This document shows, in pieces, positions 7,282 to 16,124 of a stretch of 64,000 nt of DNA. Within the stretch, counting starts at the first letter, position 1. The number at the start of each line of letters is the position of its first letter. Origin of the DNA: Nitrincola schmidtii (GTDB lineage: Bacteria; Pseudomonadota; Gammaproteobacteria; Pseudomonadales; Balneatricaceae); NCBI RefSeq assembly GCF_008973715.1, contig NZ_WBOL01000004.1, forward strand, positions 158,514 to 222,513. Reading direction: 5' to 3'. Below the pieces are notes generated by a model that ran no database searches, had not been told where the DNA came from, and saw only the letters and a program-made list of their open reading frames with translations. Made by a program: the position numbers and the translations under genes.

Positions 7282-9652
7282 AGGCAGCCTTCACTCCACC
7301 ACTCTAGACGACAGAAACAGCAACAGCGCTGGCTCCAATATTACTGGCGCCAATATAACGCTAGGCAAACCCATACCTCACGACAGTGCACGTCAGCATG
7401 TCACGGGAACGGCTCGTTATGTCGACGACATTCCTGAGCCGAAAGGCACGCTTTATGCGGCTGTGATCGGCAGTCATATCGCTAAAGGTCGACTTCGTTC
7501 AACCGACTTTTCTCAGGTGCTCAAGGCTCCTGAGTTTGTCGAGCTTTTAACACTCAAGGATGTTCCGGGTCACACCGATATCGGCCCGGTATTTCCGGGT
7601 GACCCGGTACTGACGGATGATGTCATTCGCTACGCAGGACAACCCATTGCACTGGTGGCTGCCACAACGGAAAAAGCGGCACGACAAGCCGCTTTGCTCG
7701 CCAAAATAGAGTATGACGCGGAGGTTCCAAACCTTAATGCTGAAGTCGCGCTGAGTCAGCAACACTTACTTCGTCCTAGCCATCGAATGCAGATAGGCGA
7801 TTGTGAAACGGCGCTCTCGTCGGCACCGATTCAACTCGCAGCGAGCCTGCAGGTCGGAGGACAAGAACATCTTTATTTAGAAGGCCAAGTTAGCATGGCG
7901 GTTCCCGGTGAAGACGGTGAGATGATGATTTTCACCTCAAGCCAGCATCCCACCGAAGTGCAAAAGCTGGTCGCCGAAGTTCTGAATATTCCTTTTAACA
8001 AAGTCACCGTCGATATGCGACGTATGGGCGGCGGGTTTGGTGGTAAGGAAACTCAAGCGGCACCATGGGCCTGTTTGGCAGCCTTGATGGCAGTCAAAAC
8101 GGGTTTACCGGTCAAACTTCGTCTTCCCCGTAAAGAAGATATGCTGATGACGGGCAAGCGCCATCCCTTTGTCAATCGTTATCATATCGGCTGTGATCAA
8201 CAGGGACAGATCATCGCCGCCGATATTGAGGTAATTGGTAATGGCGGCCATTCACCCGATCTGACGGATGCCATCGTCGATCGCGCTATGTTTCATGCGG
8301 ATAATGCCTATTGCTTACCTCATGCGGACATTCGCGGACATCGAGTCGCCACTGATACGGTTTCTCATACCGCCTTCAGAGGCTTTGGTGGTCCACAGGG
8401 TATGCTGATTATCGAGCGTGCCATGGATGATATCGCCCGTCGACTTGGCTGCGACCCTTTGGATATTCGCAAACGCAACCTCTATCGCAAAGATCGAGAT
8501 TTAACACCCTATCATCAGCAGGTTGACTATCAACCGCTTCAGCAACTGATCGATGAACTTGAGAAAACCAGCGAATATCGTGCTAGACGCCAAGCGATCA
8601 CTCAGTGGAATCAACAAAGCCGAGTATTGAAGCGAGGCTTGGCGCTGACTCCGGTTAAGTTTGGTATCTCGTTTACCCTGCAACACTTAAACCAAGCGGG
8701 AGCGCTGGTACATATCTATACCGATGGCAGCATTCAATTGAACCACGGCGGGACCGAAATGGGTCAAGGTTTGCATACTAAGGTCTCTCAAGTCGTAGCT
8801 AGCACACTGGGGATAGATCTACAGCGAGTGCGTGTGACCGCTACCCGAACCGACAAAGTACCTAATACGTCCCCTACAGCTGCCTCAAGCGGATCAGATT
8901 TGAATGGCAAAGCCGCCGAAAATGCCGCGCTAACCTTAAAACAACGTCTAGCAGAGTTTTTAGCTGAACAGAAGTCGGTCGATGTTGCTGCGATACGCTT
9001 TATGGATAACCGTGTCTGGTGGAGTGAAGAGGACTCGATCGCTTTTACCGAATTAGTTCAGCAGGCCTATCTAGCGCGTATTTCTCTTTCAACAACGGGT
9101 TTTTACCGCACGCCGAAAATTTGGTATGACCGTGAAAAAGCGCAAGGCCGCCCTTTCTTCTATTTCGCCACCGGTGCTGCCGTTTCAGAGGTGCTGGTAG
9201 ATACCCTGACAGGCGAATATCGTCTGCTACGTACCGATATTCTGCATGATGTCGGCAGAAGCCTGAATCCGGCCATCGATATTGGACAGATAGAGGGGGG
9301 CTTTATTCAGGGGATGGGCTGGTTAACCACGGAAGAACTGGTATGGAACAGTGATGGGCAATTACTGAGCAATTCTCCCGCAACCTACAAGATTCCTGCA
9401 ATCAGTGACACACCGCCTGTTTTTAATGTGAAACTTTTTGATCAGGCGAATACTGAAGAAACGATTTATCACTCTAAAGCCGTGGGCGAGCCGCCCTTAA
9501 TGTTGGCGATTTCGGTATGGTCGGCATTAAGAGATGCGATCAGCAGCCTGAGTCATTATCGCATCAGTCCTGATTTAGATACCCCTGCCACACCTGAAAG
9601 AGTGTTAATGGCCATCGAAAAACTACAAGCAGACCTAAGGCTAACCAAATGA
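7265..9652 (+). CDS. xdhB: Xanthine dehydrogenase molybdopterin-binding large subunit
   Basis: A 795-residue molybdenum-cofactor subunit that hydroxylates hypoxanthine and xanthine to urate. Family elements are present: the N-terminal a/b hammerhead (HVTGTARYVDDIPEP), the cofactor loops RRMGGGFGGKE and TAFRGFGGPQG, HGGTEMGQGLHTK, and the C-terminal VGEPPLMLA that holds the catalytic glutamate. Length is typical for a bacterial XdhB. The start ATG at 7265 has GGAGGTG upstream and lies inside the xdhA tail. The last bases overlap xdhC by ATGA, so the three xdh genes are translationally coupled. Confidence 0.96.
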   Translation: MRTLTEGSLHSTTLDDRNSNSAGSNITGANITLGKPIPHDSARQHVTGTARYVDDIPEPKGTLYAAVIGSHIAKGRLRSTDFSQVLKAPEFVELLTLKDVPGHTDIGPVFPGDPVLTDDVIRYAGQPIALVAATTEKAARQAALLAKIEYDAEVPNLNAEVALSQQHLLRPSHRMQIGDCETALSSAPIQLAASLQVGGQEHLYLEGQVSMAVPGEDGEMMIFTSSQHPTEVQKLVAEVLNIPFNKVTVDMRRMGGGFGGKETQAAPWACLAALMAVKTGLPVKLRLPRKEDMLMTGKRHPFVNRYHIGCDQQGQIIAADIEVIGNGGHSPDLTDAIVDRAMFHADNAYCLPHADIRGHRVATDTVSHTAFRGFGGPQGMLIIERAMDDIARRLGCDPLDIRKRNLYRKDRDLTPYHQQVDYQPLQQLIDELEKTSEYRARRQAITQWNQQSRVLKRGLALTPVKFGISFTLQHLNQAGALVHIYTDGSIQLNHGGTEMGQGLHTKVSQVVASTLGIDLQRVRVTATRTDKVPNTSPTAASSGSDLNGKAAENAALTLKQRLAEFLAEQKSVDVAAIRFMDNRVWWSEEDSIAFTELVQQAYLARISLSTTGFYRTPKIWYDREKAQGRPFFYFATGAAVSEVLVDTLTGEYRLLRTDILHDVGRSLNPAIDIGQIEGGFIQGMGWLTTEELVWNSDGQLLSNSPATYKIPAISDTPPVFNVKLFDQANTEETIYHSKAVGEPPLMLAISVWSALRDAISSLSHYRISPDLDTPATPERVLMAIEKLQADLRLTK

Positions 9653-10506
9653 TTAGATGGAGTGATGCACTCGCTCAATGTCAACGATCTGACACTGCAC
9701 ATGTTCTGGTGACGGTGATCGGCACTGCCGGATCCGTGCCCCGCAACAGTGGTACTAAAATGCTGGTGACGGCTGAGGAACTGTTTGACACCATCGGCGG
9801 CGGTAATCTGGAACTTCATGCGGTAGAGCAAGCAAGGCAGCTGATCAAAGAACAGGTGACCGGACAAAACTTAGTCAAATTTCCCTTAGCGGCTGCCTTA
9901 GGTCAATGCTGTGGTGGCCATGCCACGCTATTGTTTGAAAGTTTTTGCCAGACCAGCCAAACCTTATGGTTATTTGGTGCGGGGCATGTCGGCAGCGCTT
10001 TAATCAACATCCTCAGTGAACTCCCACTGAATGTGCATTGGGTGGATACTCGTGCTGATCAATTCCCCAGCGATATCAACGCTGCAATTCAGTGCCACCA
10101 TCCAGATGATCCCACCGACGTGTTCACACAAATAAATTCGAATGCACTACTGCTGATCATGACGCATTCCCATGATCAAGATTATCAAATTTGTGAACAG
10201 GCATTGACTCAGCAGCACCAGGGTTTTATTGGACTGATCGGCTCCAAAACTAAAGCCGCTCGATTTAGACACAGGCTGCGTCATGCTGGACTGTGTCAAA
10301 CGGCAATTGACGCTATTGAAAGCCCGGTAGGATTAAGCGAAATCGGTGGCAAACGACCGATGGAAGTCGCCGTATCCATTGCTGCTCGGGTCATTCAGTG
10401 CTATCAAGCTAGCCTTGCCGCACTGCCTGAAAAAGCCACCCTTTCGTCGCAAGATTTCACAGATATCTCTAAACAATTAACGAGAAAACCTGATGACCTT
10501 AACTGA
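9649..10506 (+). CDS. xdhC: Xanthine dehydrogenase accessory protein XdhC
   Basis: A 285-residue XdhC/CoxI-family protein. The N-terminal XdhC_CoxI domain includes GTAGSVPRNSGTKMLV and the GGGNLE motif. The C-terminal Rossmann domain begins with LWLFGAGHVGSAL and includes LIMTHSHDQD and GLIGSKTKAARF. Known role: it binds the molybdenum cofactor, promotes its sulfuration and inserts it into the XdhB subunit. It overlaps xdhB by four bases and uraD by 14, as expected for an operon-bound maturation factor. The protein ends shortly after the Rossmann domain, as usual. Confidence 0.95.
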   Translation: MIRWSDALAQCQRSDTAHVLVTVIGTAGSVPRNSGTKMLVTAEELFDTIGGGNLELHAVEQARQLIKEQVTGQNLVKFPLAAALGQCCGGHATLLFESFCQTSQTLWLFGAGHVGSALINILSELPLNVHWVDTRADQFPSDINAAIQCHHPDDPTDVFTQINSNALLLIMTHSHDQDYQICEQALTQQHQGFIGLIGSKTKAARFRHRLRHAGLCQTAIDAIESPVGLSEIGGKRPMEVAVSIAARVIQCYQASLAALPEKATLSSQDFTDISKQLTRKPDDLN

Positions 10507-11011
10507 ACTCAATCAGCTGGATAAAGAAATGGCTGCAAATCATTTTCGCCAATGCTGTGTCAGCGAGGCGTGGATCGCGGGAATGCTCGATGCCATGCCT
10601 TTTGACTCGTCTCAAGCACTCTATACAGCAGCCGACCGAGTCTGGCTAGGCTTAGCGCCCAGTGACTTTAAGCAGGCCTTTGAAGGCCATCCCAAAATCG
10701 GCGATGTCAGTAGTTTACGTGCCAAATATGCTAACACCAAAGCTCTGGCCGAGGGTGAACAATCCTCCGTCAAGCAAGCGGATGAAGACACACTTCATGC
10801 ACTGGCAGCAGGTAATACCGCCTATGAGCAGCGTTTTGGTTACATTTTTATTGTCTGCGCTACCGGAAAATCGGCGCAAGAGATGCTGTCTTTACTCAAA
10901 TCAAGACTCAATAACGATCCCGAGTTTGAAATAAATATTGCTGCCGCTGAGCAGCAAAAAATCACTCGACTCCGTTTAGAAAAACTTCTACAACCGAATG
11001 AAGCCGCTTAG
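10493..11011 (+). CDS. uraD: OHCU decarboxylase (2-oxo-4-hydroxy-4-carboxy-5-ureidoimidazoline decarboxylase)
   Basis: A 172-residue helical protein of the OHCU decarboxylase family. The core motif FEGHPKIGD near residues 57-65 carries the catalytic histidine and the GD pair; NTAYEQRFGYIFIVCATGKSA is the conserved substrate-pocket stretch toward the C-terminus. It converts OHCU to S-allantoin, the last step of urate breakdown encoded here. The start lies 14 bases inside xdhC, and a GAGAAAACC stretch precedes the ATG. Directly followed by uraH, its pathway partner. Confidence 0.94.
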   Translation: MTLTELNQLDKEMAANHFRQCCVSEAWIAGMLDAMPFDSSQALYTAADRVWLGLAPSDFKQAFEGHPKIGDVSSLRAKYANTKALAEGEQSSVKQADEDTLHALAAGNTAYEQRFGYIFIVCATGKSAQEMLSLLKSRLNNDPEFEINIAAAEQQKITRLRLEKLLQPNEAA

Positions 11012-11020
11012 GAGCCTAAT

Positions 11021-11362
11021 ATGCAGCGCATTTCATCTCATGTACTCGACACAACTCTTGGAAAACCTGCCGCTGGCATTCGGATACAACTCTATATATA
11101 TCAAGGTAATGAATGGTTAGAGCTAAATCAAGGCACTACCGATAACGATGGTCGTGTAGGTAATTTTCTTAGTGAAGCCCTTAAACTTGAAACGGCACGT
11201 TACCGTTTGCGTTTTAGTTTAGAAGAGTATTTTGCACAGCAGCAGCAACCCTGCTTCTACCCTCAAGTAGAGATAGAGTGTCAATTAAAAGCTGAAGACG
11301 ATCATTACCATATACCCTTGCTGATCAGTCCATTTGGCTATTCTACTTATCGGGGGTCATAA
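11021..11362 (+). CDS. uraH: 5-hydroxyisourate hydrolase (transthyretin-like)
   Basis: A 113-residue HIUase of the transthyretin-related family. It begins ISSHVLDTTLGKPAAGI, with the active-site histidine, and ends with the diagnostic YRGS tetrapeptide. It hydrolyses 5-hydroxyisourate, the product of urate oxidation by PuuD, to OHCU, the UraD substrate. There is no signal peptide, so it acts in the cytoplasm. AGGAGCC lies just before the ATG. It sits between uraD and guaD in the same plus-strand operon with gaps under ten bases. Confidence 0.96.
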   Translation: MQRISSHVLDTTLGKPAAGIRIQLYIYQGNEWLELNQGTTDNDGRVGNFLSEALKLETARYRLRFSLEEYFAQQQQPCFYPQVEIECQLKAEDDHYHIPLLISPFGYSTYRGS

Positions 11363-11365
11363 CGA

Positions 11366-12667
11366 ATGAGTATGCAGGCCTACCGTGGTTCAATTTTGCA
11401 CTACCTGGAGGATCCTTACACTCATCCAGAAACCTCTCGCGCTTTTATCGAGGATGGTTTATTAGTGATCAACGATGGTCATATCCATGCGGTGGGACCT
11501 TTCTCTGCTCTGATTGCCAGCTTACCTAAAGAAGCAACCCGTATCGATTACTCAGGCAAAATCATTATGCCGGGGTTCATTGATCTTCATACCCATTATC
11601 CACAAACAGAGATAGTTGCTGCTTATGGGCGTCAACTTTTGGATTGGTTAAATAACTATACTTTTCCTACTGAAAAAAAGTTTTCAGACGCCTCCTATGC
11701 ACGAGAAGTTTCAGAATTTTTTATTCAAGAACTGCTTCGCAATGGCACCACCACAGCCATGGTTTTTTCCACTGTTCATCCTGATTCGACCGATGCATTC
11801 TTTGAAACTGCTAATGCTTTAGATCTTCGCATGATTGCTGGCAAGGTAATGATGGATCGGAATGCACCAGACTATTTAACCGATACTGCCGCCAGCAGCT
11901 ACGAAGATTCGGCTGAACTTATTGAGCAATGGCATGGAAAAGGACGACTGTCTTACGCCGTTACGCCCCGCTTTGCGCCGACTAGTTCACCTGAACAGCT
12001 AAACTTTGCAGGACGCTTATTACAAGAATATTCGGGTGTTTATCTTCAGAGTCATCTCGCTGAAAACAAACAGGAACTGGAGTGGGTTGCTGCTCTATTT
12101 CCCAATGCTCGTGATTATTTAGATGCCTATGAACAGGCAGGATTACTGGGACCACAGAGTATCTATGCTCATGGCATTCATTTAAGTGATTCTGCCTGTC
12201 AACGACTTGCAGAGACCGGCACCGTGTTAGCTCATTGCCCTACTTCTAACCTATTTTTAGGTTCGGGATTATTCGAAATGTCGCGCCTAACGGATCAAGG
12301 AGTGCGTTTCGCATTAGGAACAGATATAGGCGGAGGAACCAGTTTCTCTTTGTTCAGCACCATGGCGGAAGCCTACAAAATACAACAACTACAAGATCTT
12401 TCTTTACACCCAGATAGAGCCTTTTACCTTGCAACACTTGGGGGCGCCAAAGCGCTTTCGCTGGATCACTGCATAGGTAATTTTCTACCGGGCAAAGAAG
12501 CCGACTTTATTGTCCTTGACCCCTCAACCACACCTTTGATGCGTTTTCGAATGGAACACTGCCAAGACATCACAGAAAAGCTCTTTGTGTTCGCCATTCT
12601 AGGAGACGATCGACTCATTTCAGCCACTTATGTACTCGGTAACCTGGTTTACCGTCAGGAGCAATAA
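11366..12667 (+). CDS. guaD: Guanine deaminase
   Basis: A 433-residue amidohydrolase. Metal and substrate motifs are in place: PGFIDLHTHYPQTE near residues 68-81 (HxH), SHLAENKQE near 231-239, YAHGIHL near 268, and GTDIGGG near 318. DWLNNYTFPTEKKF is specific to guanine deaminases among amidohydrolases. It converts guanine to xanthine plus ammonia, feeding XdhAB. GGGGG (11352-11356) lies nine bases before the ATG. Gene gaps of three and five bases to uraH and puuD indicate one transcript. Confidence 0.95.
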   Translation: MSMQAYRGSILHYLEDPYTHPETSRAFIEDGLLVINDGHIHAVGPFSALIASLPKEATRIDYSGKIIMPGFIDLHTHYPQTEIVAAYGRQLLDWLNNYTFPTEKKFSDASYAREVSEFFIQELLRNGTTTAMVFSTVHPDSTDAFFETANALDLRMIAGKVMMDRNAPDYLTDTAASSYEDSAELIEQWHGKGRLSYAVTPRFAPTSSPEQLNFAGRLLQEYSGVYLQSHLAENKQELEWVAALFPNARDYLDAYEQAGLLGPQSIYAHGIHLSDSACQRLAETGTVLAHCPTSNLFLGSGLFEMSRLTDQGVRFALGTDIGGGTSFSLFSTMAEAYKIQQLQDLSLHPDRAFYLATLGGAKALSLDHCIGNFLPGKEADFIVLDPSTTPLMRFRMEHCQDITEKLFVFAILGDDRLISATYVLGNLVYRQEQ

Positions 12668-12672
12668 TCGTT

Positions 12673-13866
12673 ATGGATCCGTATTTTTACGATTGGATAC
12701 AGATGCTGGTAAGACTACTGCACGTCATTACCGCCATCGCATGGATAGGAGCATCCTTCTACTTTGTCTGGTTAGATAACTCATTAGAGGATCCTCCGCA
12801 ATGGAAAAAAGATAAAGGCATTAAAGGAGATCTTTGGTCTATTCATGGGGGTGGCTTTTACGAAGTCGCTAAATACCAATTAGGCCCAGAGAAGATGCCG
12901 AAACATCTGCATTGGTTCAAGTGGGAAGCCTACTCGACCTGGATTACCGGGATGTTCCTGCTGATATTGATTTATTACGTCGGTGCGCACAGCTTTATGA
13001 TCGATCCGGCTAAAGCGGATTTAACCGCATGGCAAGCGATTTCGATTGGATTAGGTACCATCGTAATCGGCTTTTTGATTTATGAAGGCCTCTGTCGCAC
13101 CCCACTCGTCGATAAAGAGCTTATCTTTGGACTCTTACTGGTCGCTATTGTTACTTTTTTAGCTTGGATGCTGAGTCAATTTATTGGTAACCGTGCTGCG
13201 TATATTCACATAGGCGCGTTAATCGGTACCTGCATGGCGGCGAATGTCTTTACCACCATCATGCCCTCGCAACGGGCATTGGTCGCAGCGGTTGAAAAGG
13301 GAGAAGCACCCGATCCTATCTATGGTTTAAACGCTAAACGCCGCTCGACGCATAATAACTATGCCACCATTCCCGTGGTCTTTATTATGCTGAGTAATCA
13401 TTCCCCTATGACCTATAGCCATGAGTATGGCTGGGCAATTTTAGCCGCCTTGATCTTAATCGGCGCTTGGGCAAGACACTTTTTCAATCTTAAACATAAG
13501 GGAATTGTAAAACCCTCAATTTTGGTCAGTGCCTTTGCTGCGTTTATTCTTCTGATCATTGTCGCTAAACCTCAACCACTGCCCGCCTTTGATAGCAGTC
13601 AGCGTTTAATCAGTGACAATGAAGCCTTCGGTATCGTTATGGAGCGCTGTGCAACCTGTCATAGCCGCCAACCCACCGATGACATTTTTAGAGTCTCTCC
13701 GGGTGGTGTTTACTTAGAAACAGGATCTGACATTCTTCGACAACTGGATAGAATAGAAGCCAGAACGTTACTCACCCATGACATGCCATTCTTGAATAAA
13801 ACTGAAATGACGTTAGAGGAGCGAAGCTTACTGGCGAGCTGGATTCAACATCGCAGACAATCGTAA
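12673..13866 (+). CDS. puuD: Membrane urate hydroxylase/oxidase with C-terminal cytochrome c domain
   Basis: A 397-residue integral membrane protein of the PuuD (urate oxidase N-terminal, DUF989-type) family. About eight membrane segments start with HVITAIAWIGASFYFVW and include the NNYATIPVVFIMLSNH stretch. A cytochrome c domain follows, with the haem motif CATCH at about 326-330 and a candidate axial methionine in HDMPFLN. The family oxidises urate to 5-hydroxyisourate using the respiratory chain instead of releasing peroxide. It is the last gene of the xdh operon and completes guanine-to-allantoin conversion with UraH and UraD. No allantoinase gene is in the window. Confidence 0.94.
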   Translation: MDPYFYDWIQMLVRLLHVITAIAWIGASFYFVWLDNSLEDPPQWKKDKGIKGDLWSIHGGGFYEVAKYQLGPEKMPKHLHWFKWEAYSTWITGMFLLILIYYVGAHSFMIDPAKADLTAWQAISIGLGTIVIGFLIYEGLCRTPLVDKELIFGLLLVAIVTFLAWMLSQFIGNRAAYIHIGALIGTCMAANVFTTIMPSQRALVAAVEKGEAPDPIYGLNAKRRSTHNNYATIPVVFIMLSNHSPMTYSHEYGWAILAALILIGAWARHFFNLKHKGIVKPSILVSAFAAFILLIIVAKPQPLPAFDSSQRLISDNEAFGIVMERCATCHSRQPTDDIFRVSPGGVYLETGSDILRQLDRIEARTLLTHDMPFLNKTEMTLEERSLLASWIQHRRQS

Positions 13867-13874
13867 AACTTAAC

Positions 13875-13941
13875 GTGCGGTGTTTTGAATAGGTGTTTTG
13901 ATGCGGTGTTTTGAATAGGTATTTTACCTCGAAACACCGCA
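13875..13941. repeat. 26-base direct repeat plus convergent hairpin between puuD and the tetR-type gene
   Basis: TGCGGTGTTTTGAATAGGT occurs at 13876-13894 and again at 13902-13920, each followed by RTTTT. The second copy pairs with AAACACCGCA (13932-13941), with an inner AGGTA/TACCT stem, making a hairpin between two convergent genes. The right arm lies inside the last codons of the regulator gene, so the first copy can compete for the same arm. It probably acts as a convergent terminator; T-runs after the stem are weak. Confidence 0.5.
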
Positions 13942-14580
13942 TCCCTTTAAGATGATATGAATCAGCGTATCTTCTGCTGCTTTAAAATCATCAGCTTCAG
14001 GACACGGCTTATTCAGTGCCGCTGCTATCTGAACGGAAAAATCAGCATAATGTTGAGTCGTAGACCAGATCATAAAGAGCAAGTGTTCCGGTGTAATCTC
14101 AGCATCTAGCTTGCCTTCATCCATCCATTGCTGGAATACAGCGACACGTCCAGAAAACCAACCATGGTAATCATCGCTAAAATACGCCTTCATGTTATGT
14201 GCGCCACTGATGATTTCAGAGGCAAAGATACGTGATGCCATAGGGTATTCTTGAGAAAAAGCGATCTTACGGCGAATGTAGTTTGGCAGCACATCAGCAG
14301 GATCATCGTCCACCGAAATACTTCCCAGCGTTTCATCCCAAAGATCAATGATGTTGCTCAATACAGCAACATATAAACCCATCTTGTTTTTAAAGTAGTA
14401 GTGAATATTTGCTTTTGGCAAGCCTGCTCGGTTAGCGATGGCATTGATACTTGCACCGGCAAAACCTTTTTCAGCAAACTCTGCCTCTGCAGCACGAAGG
14501 ATTAATGTTTCATTGTGTTGGCGTATTTTGCCGACGTTACGTTCTTTTTCTGTTTGATGTGAATCGATTTTGAACAACAA
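13924..14580 (-). CDS. TetR family regulator, RutR-like
   Basis: A 218-residue TetR protein. The N-terminal helix-turn-helix covers about residues 25-70 (AEAEFAEKGFAGASINAIAN, then ANIHYYFKNKMGLY), and the rest resembles the RutR/YcdC-type ligand-binding domain (FASEIISGA, HYADFS). The start is a TTG at 14580: GGAGAG stands six bases before it and no ATG occurs before the DNA-binding region. Known relatives repress pyrimidine or purine catabolic genes until the base binds. The two CTGACC-type palindromes at 5733 and 18904 are its likely targets. The effector, perhaps xanthine or urate, is not determinable here. Confidence 0.88.
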   Translation of the reverse strand: MLFKIDSHQTEKERNVGKIRQHNETLILRAAEAEFAEKGFAGASINAIANRAGLPKANIHYYFKNKMGLYVAVLSNIIDLWDETLGSISVDDDPADVLPNYIRRKIAFSQEYPMASRIFASEIISGAHNMKAYFSDDYHGWFSGRVAVFQQWMDEGKLDAEITPEHLLFMIWSTTQHYADFSVQIAAALNKPCPEADDFKAAEDTLIHIILKGCGVSR

Positions 14581-14633
14581 CGGGGACTCTCCGGGGCGGA
14601 AATACGAATGCTGATCGTATCAGAAGAGTGGGT

Positions 14634-14674
14634 CACTGCAACCCCCAGTATTGGTAAATCTTGGAGTTGCAGTG
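14634..14674 (-). other. 12-bp hairpin between xanthine permease and tetR-type gene
   Basis: CACTGCAACCCC (14634-14645) and GGAGTTGCAGTG (14663-14674) pair 11 of 12 as DNA. In minus-strand RNA the odd pair becomes a U-G wobble, so the stem is complete only in that direction, pointing to function on the minus-strand transcript. It lies 39-79 bases beyond the permease stop and before the repressor start. No T-run follows, so a 3'-end stabiliser or attenuator is more likely than a classical terminator. Confidence 0.45.
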
Positions 14675-14712
14675 GAGAAGTTGACGTTTAAATTAGATAG
14701 TTATAGATATAT

Positions 14713-16101
14713 CTAGTTGGTTTTTACCAGTGACGAGGATGTTTCATCCACAACGTCACTAGAGACCTGCTCTACCTCTGTTTCTTCTTGAGGTAAAATC
14801 AGCGATAAGATAATGGCGGTCAAACCACCCGCCGTTACAGCTGAACCAAACACATTACGAACCAAATCTGGCATTTGTGCCAATAAGTCGGGTGTCATGG
14901 TAACTCCTAAACCTATACCAAACGAAGCCGCCATAATCAGTAGATTACGACGATCGAGCGTTTCATTGGCAAGAATTTTAATTCCAGCTGCAGCCACAGT
15001 GCCAAACATCACTAGGGTGGCTCCACCCAAAACAGGCTTGGGAATCTGCTGCAACACGGCACCGATGATTGGGAACAATCCCAACAAGACTAAGATACCG
15101 GCTACGTAGTAACCAATATAACGACTGGCCACACCGGTTAACTGAATCACACCATTATTTTGACTAAATGTTGTATTTGGAAAGGTGTGAAAAACAGCAG
15201 CAATCATAGAATTGATACCATCTGCCAACACACCACCTCTAATGCGGCTGACGTAGGCTTCACCTTTAATCGGCTGTTTAGAGACAATACAGTTAGCGGT
15301 AATATCACCACTGGTTTCGATAGCAGTCACTAGATAGATCAGTGCGACAGGAATAAACGCTCCCAGATCAAATGCAAAACCATACTGAAAGGGGATCGGC
15401 AAGGTCATAAAACTGACTTCAGAGACTTGAGCAAAACTGACTTTACCCATGAAAAACGCAATGACGAAGCCAGCAGTTAAACCCAGCACAATGGATGATA
15501 AACGGATCCATGGGTTTTTTGAGCGGTTCAGCAAAATAATGCTAACAAGTACAAAACCACCCAATCCTAAGTTCGCTAAGCTGCCAAAATCTGCTGCATT
15601 TACACCCCCAGCAAGGTCTGTCATGCCGACTCGAATTAAGCTGATGCCTATGATAGTAATAACGATACCGGTGACTAACGGCGTCAGTATTCGTTTCAGT
15701 TTATGCAGTATTTGACTGATAAAGATTTCAACAAAAGCACCTAAAAAACACACGCCGGTGATTAACGCCAATATCTCTTCAGGGCCACCGCCTTTGCTTT
15801 TAGCAATAAACCCTGCGGCTAATACTGCGCTTAAAAAGGCAAAACTGGTTCCCTGTACACACACCATACCAGCACCAATACCCCAGGCACGACGGGCTTG
15901 AATAAAGGTACCAACACCTGAGACAAATAGTGCCATGCTGATTAAGTAAGGAAGATGTTCACCTAGCCCTAACACACCACCGATGATCAAGGTAGGTGTA
16001 ATGATACCGACAAAACTGGCTAACACATGCTGAATAGCCGCAAAGGTGGATGCTTTGACTCCAGGTCGAGAGTCGAGTGGATACAGTAGTTCATTATTCA
16101 T
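14713..16101 (-). CDS. Xanthine/urate permease, NCS2 family
   Basis: About 462 residues from the ATG at 16101 (MNNELLYP), chosen because GGAGA sits seven bases upstream; a longer version to 16185 has no such site. It has about 12-14 membrane segments and the nucleobase-cation symporter-2 signature near NTTFSQNNGVIQLTGVASR. A short acidic cytoplasmic tail ends the protein. Family members (XanP, UacT, PbuX) import xanthine or urate by proton symport; the sequence alone does not tell which. It is the last gene of the minus-strand operon that begins with the NMT1-type binding protein. Confidence 0.9.
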   Translation of the reverse strand: MNNELLYPLDSRPGVKASTFAAIQHVLASFVGIITPTLIIGGVLGLGEHLPYLISMALFVSGVGTFIQARRAWGIGAGMVCVQGTSFAFLSAVLAAGFIAKSKGGGPEEILALITGVCFLGAFVEIFISQILHKLKRILTPLVTGIVITIIGISLIRVGMTDLAGGVNAADFGSLANLGLGGFVLVSIILLNRSKNPWIRLSSIVLGLTAGFVIAFFMGKVSFAQVSEVSFMTLPIPFQYGFAFDLGAFIPVALIYLVTAIETSGDITANCIVSKQPIKGEAYVSRIRGGVLADGINSMIAAVFHTFPNTTFSQNNGVIQLTGVASRYIGYYVAGILVLLGLFPIIGAVLQQIPKPVLGGATLVMFGTVAAAGIKILANETLDRRNLLIMAASFGIGLGVTMTPDLLAQMPDLVRNVFGSAVTAGGLTAIILSLILPQEETEVEQVSSDVVDETSSSLVKTN

Positions 16102-16124
16102 CTGTGTTCTCCATTTATTCAATA

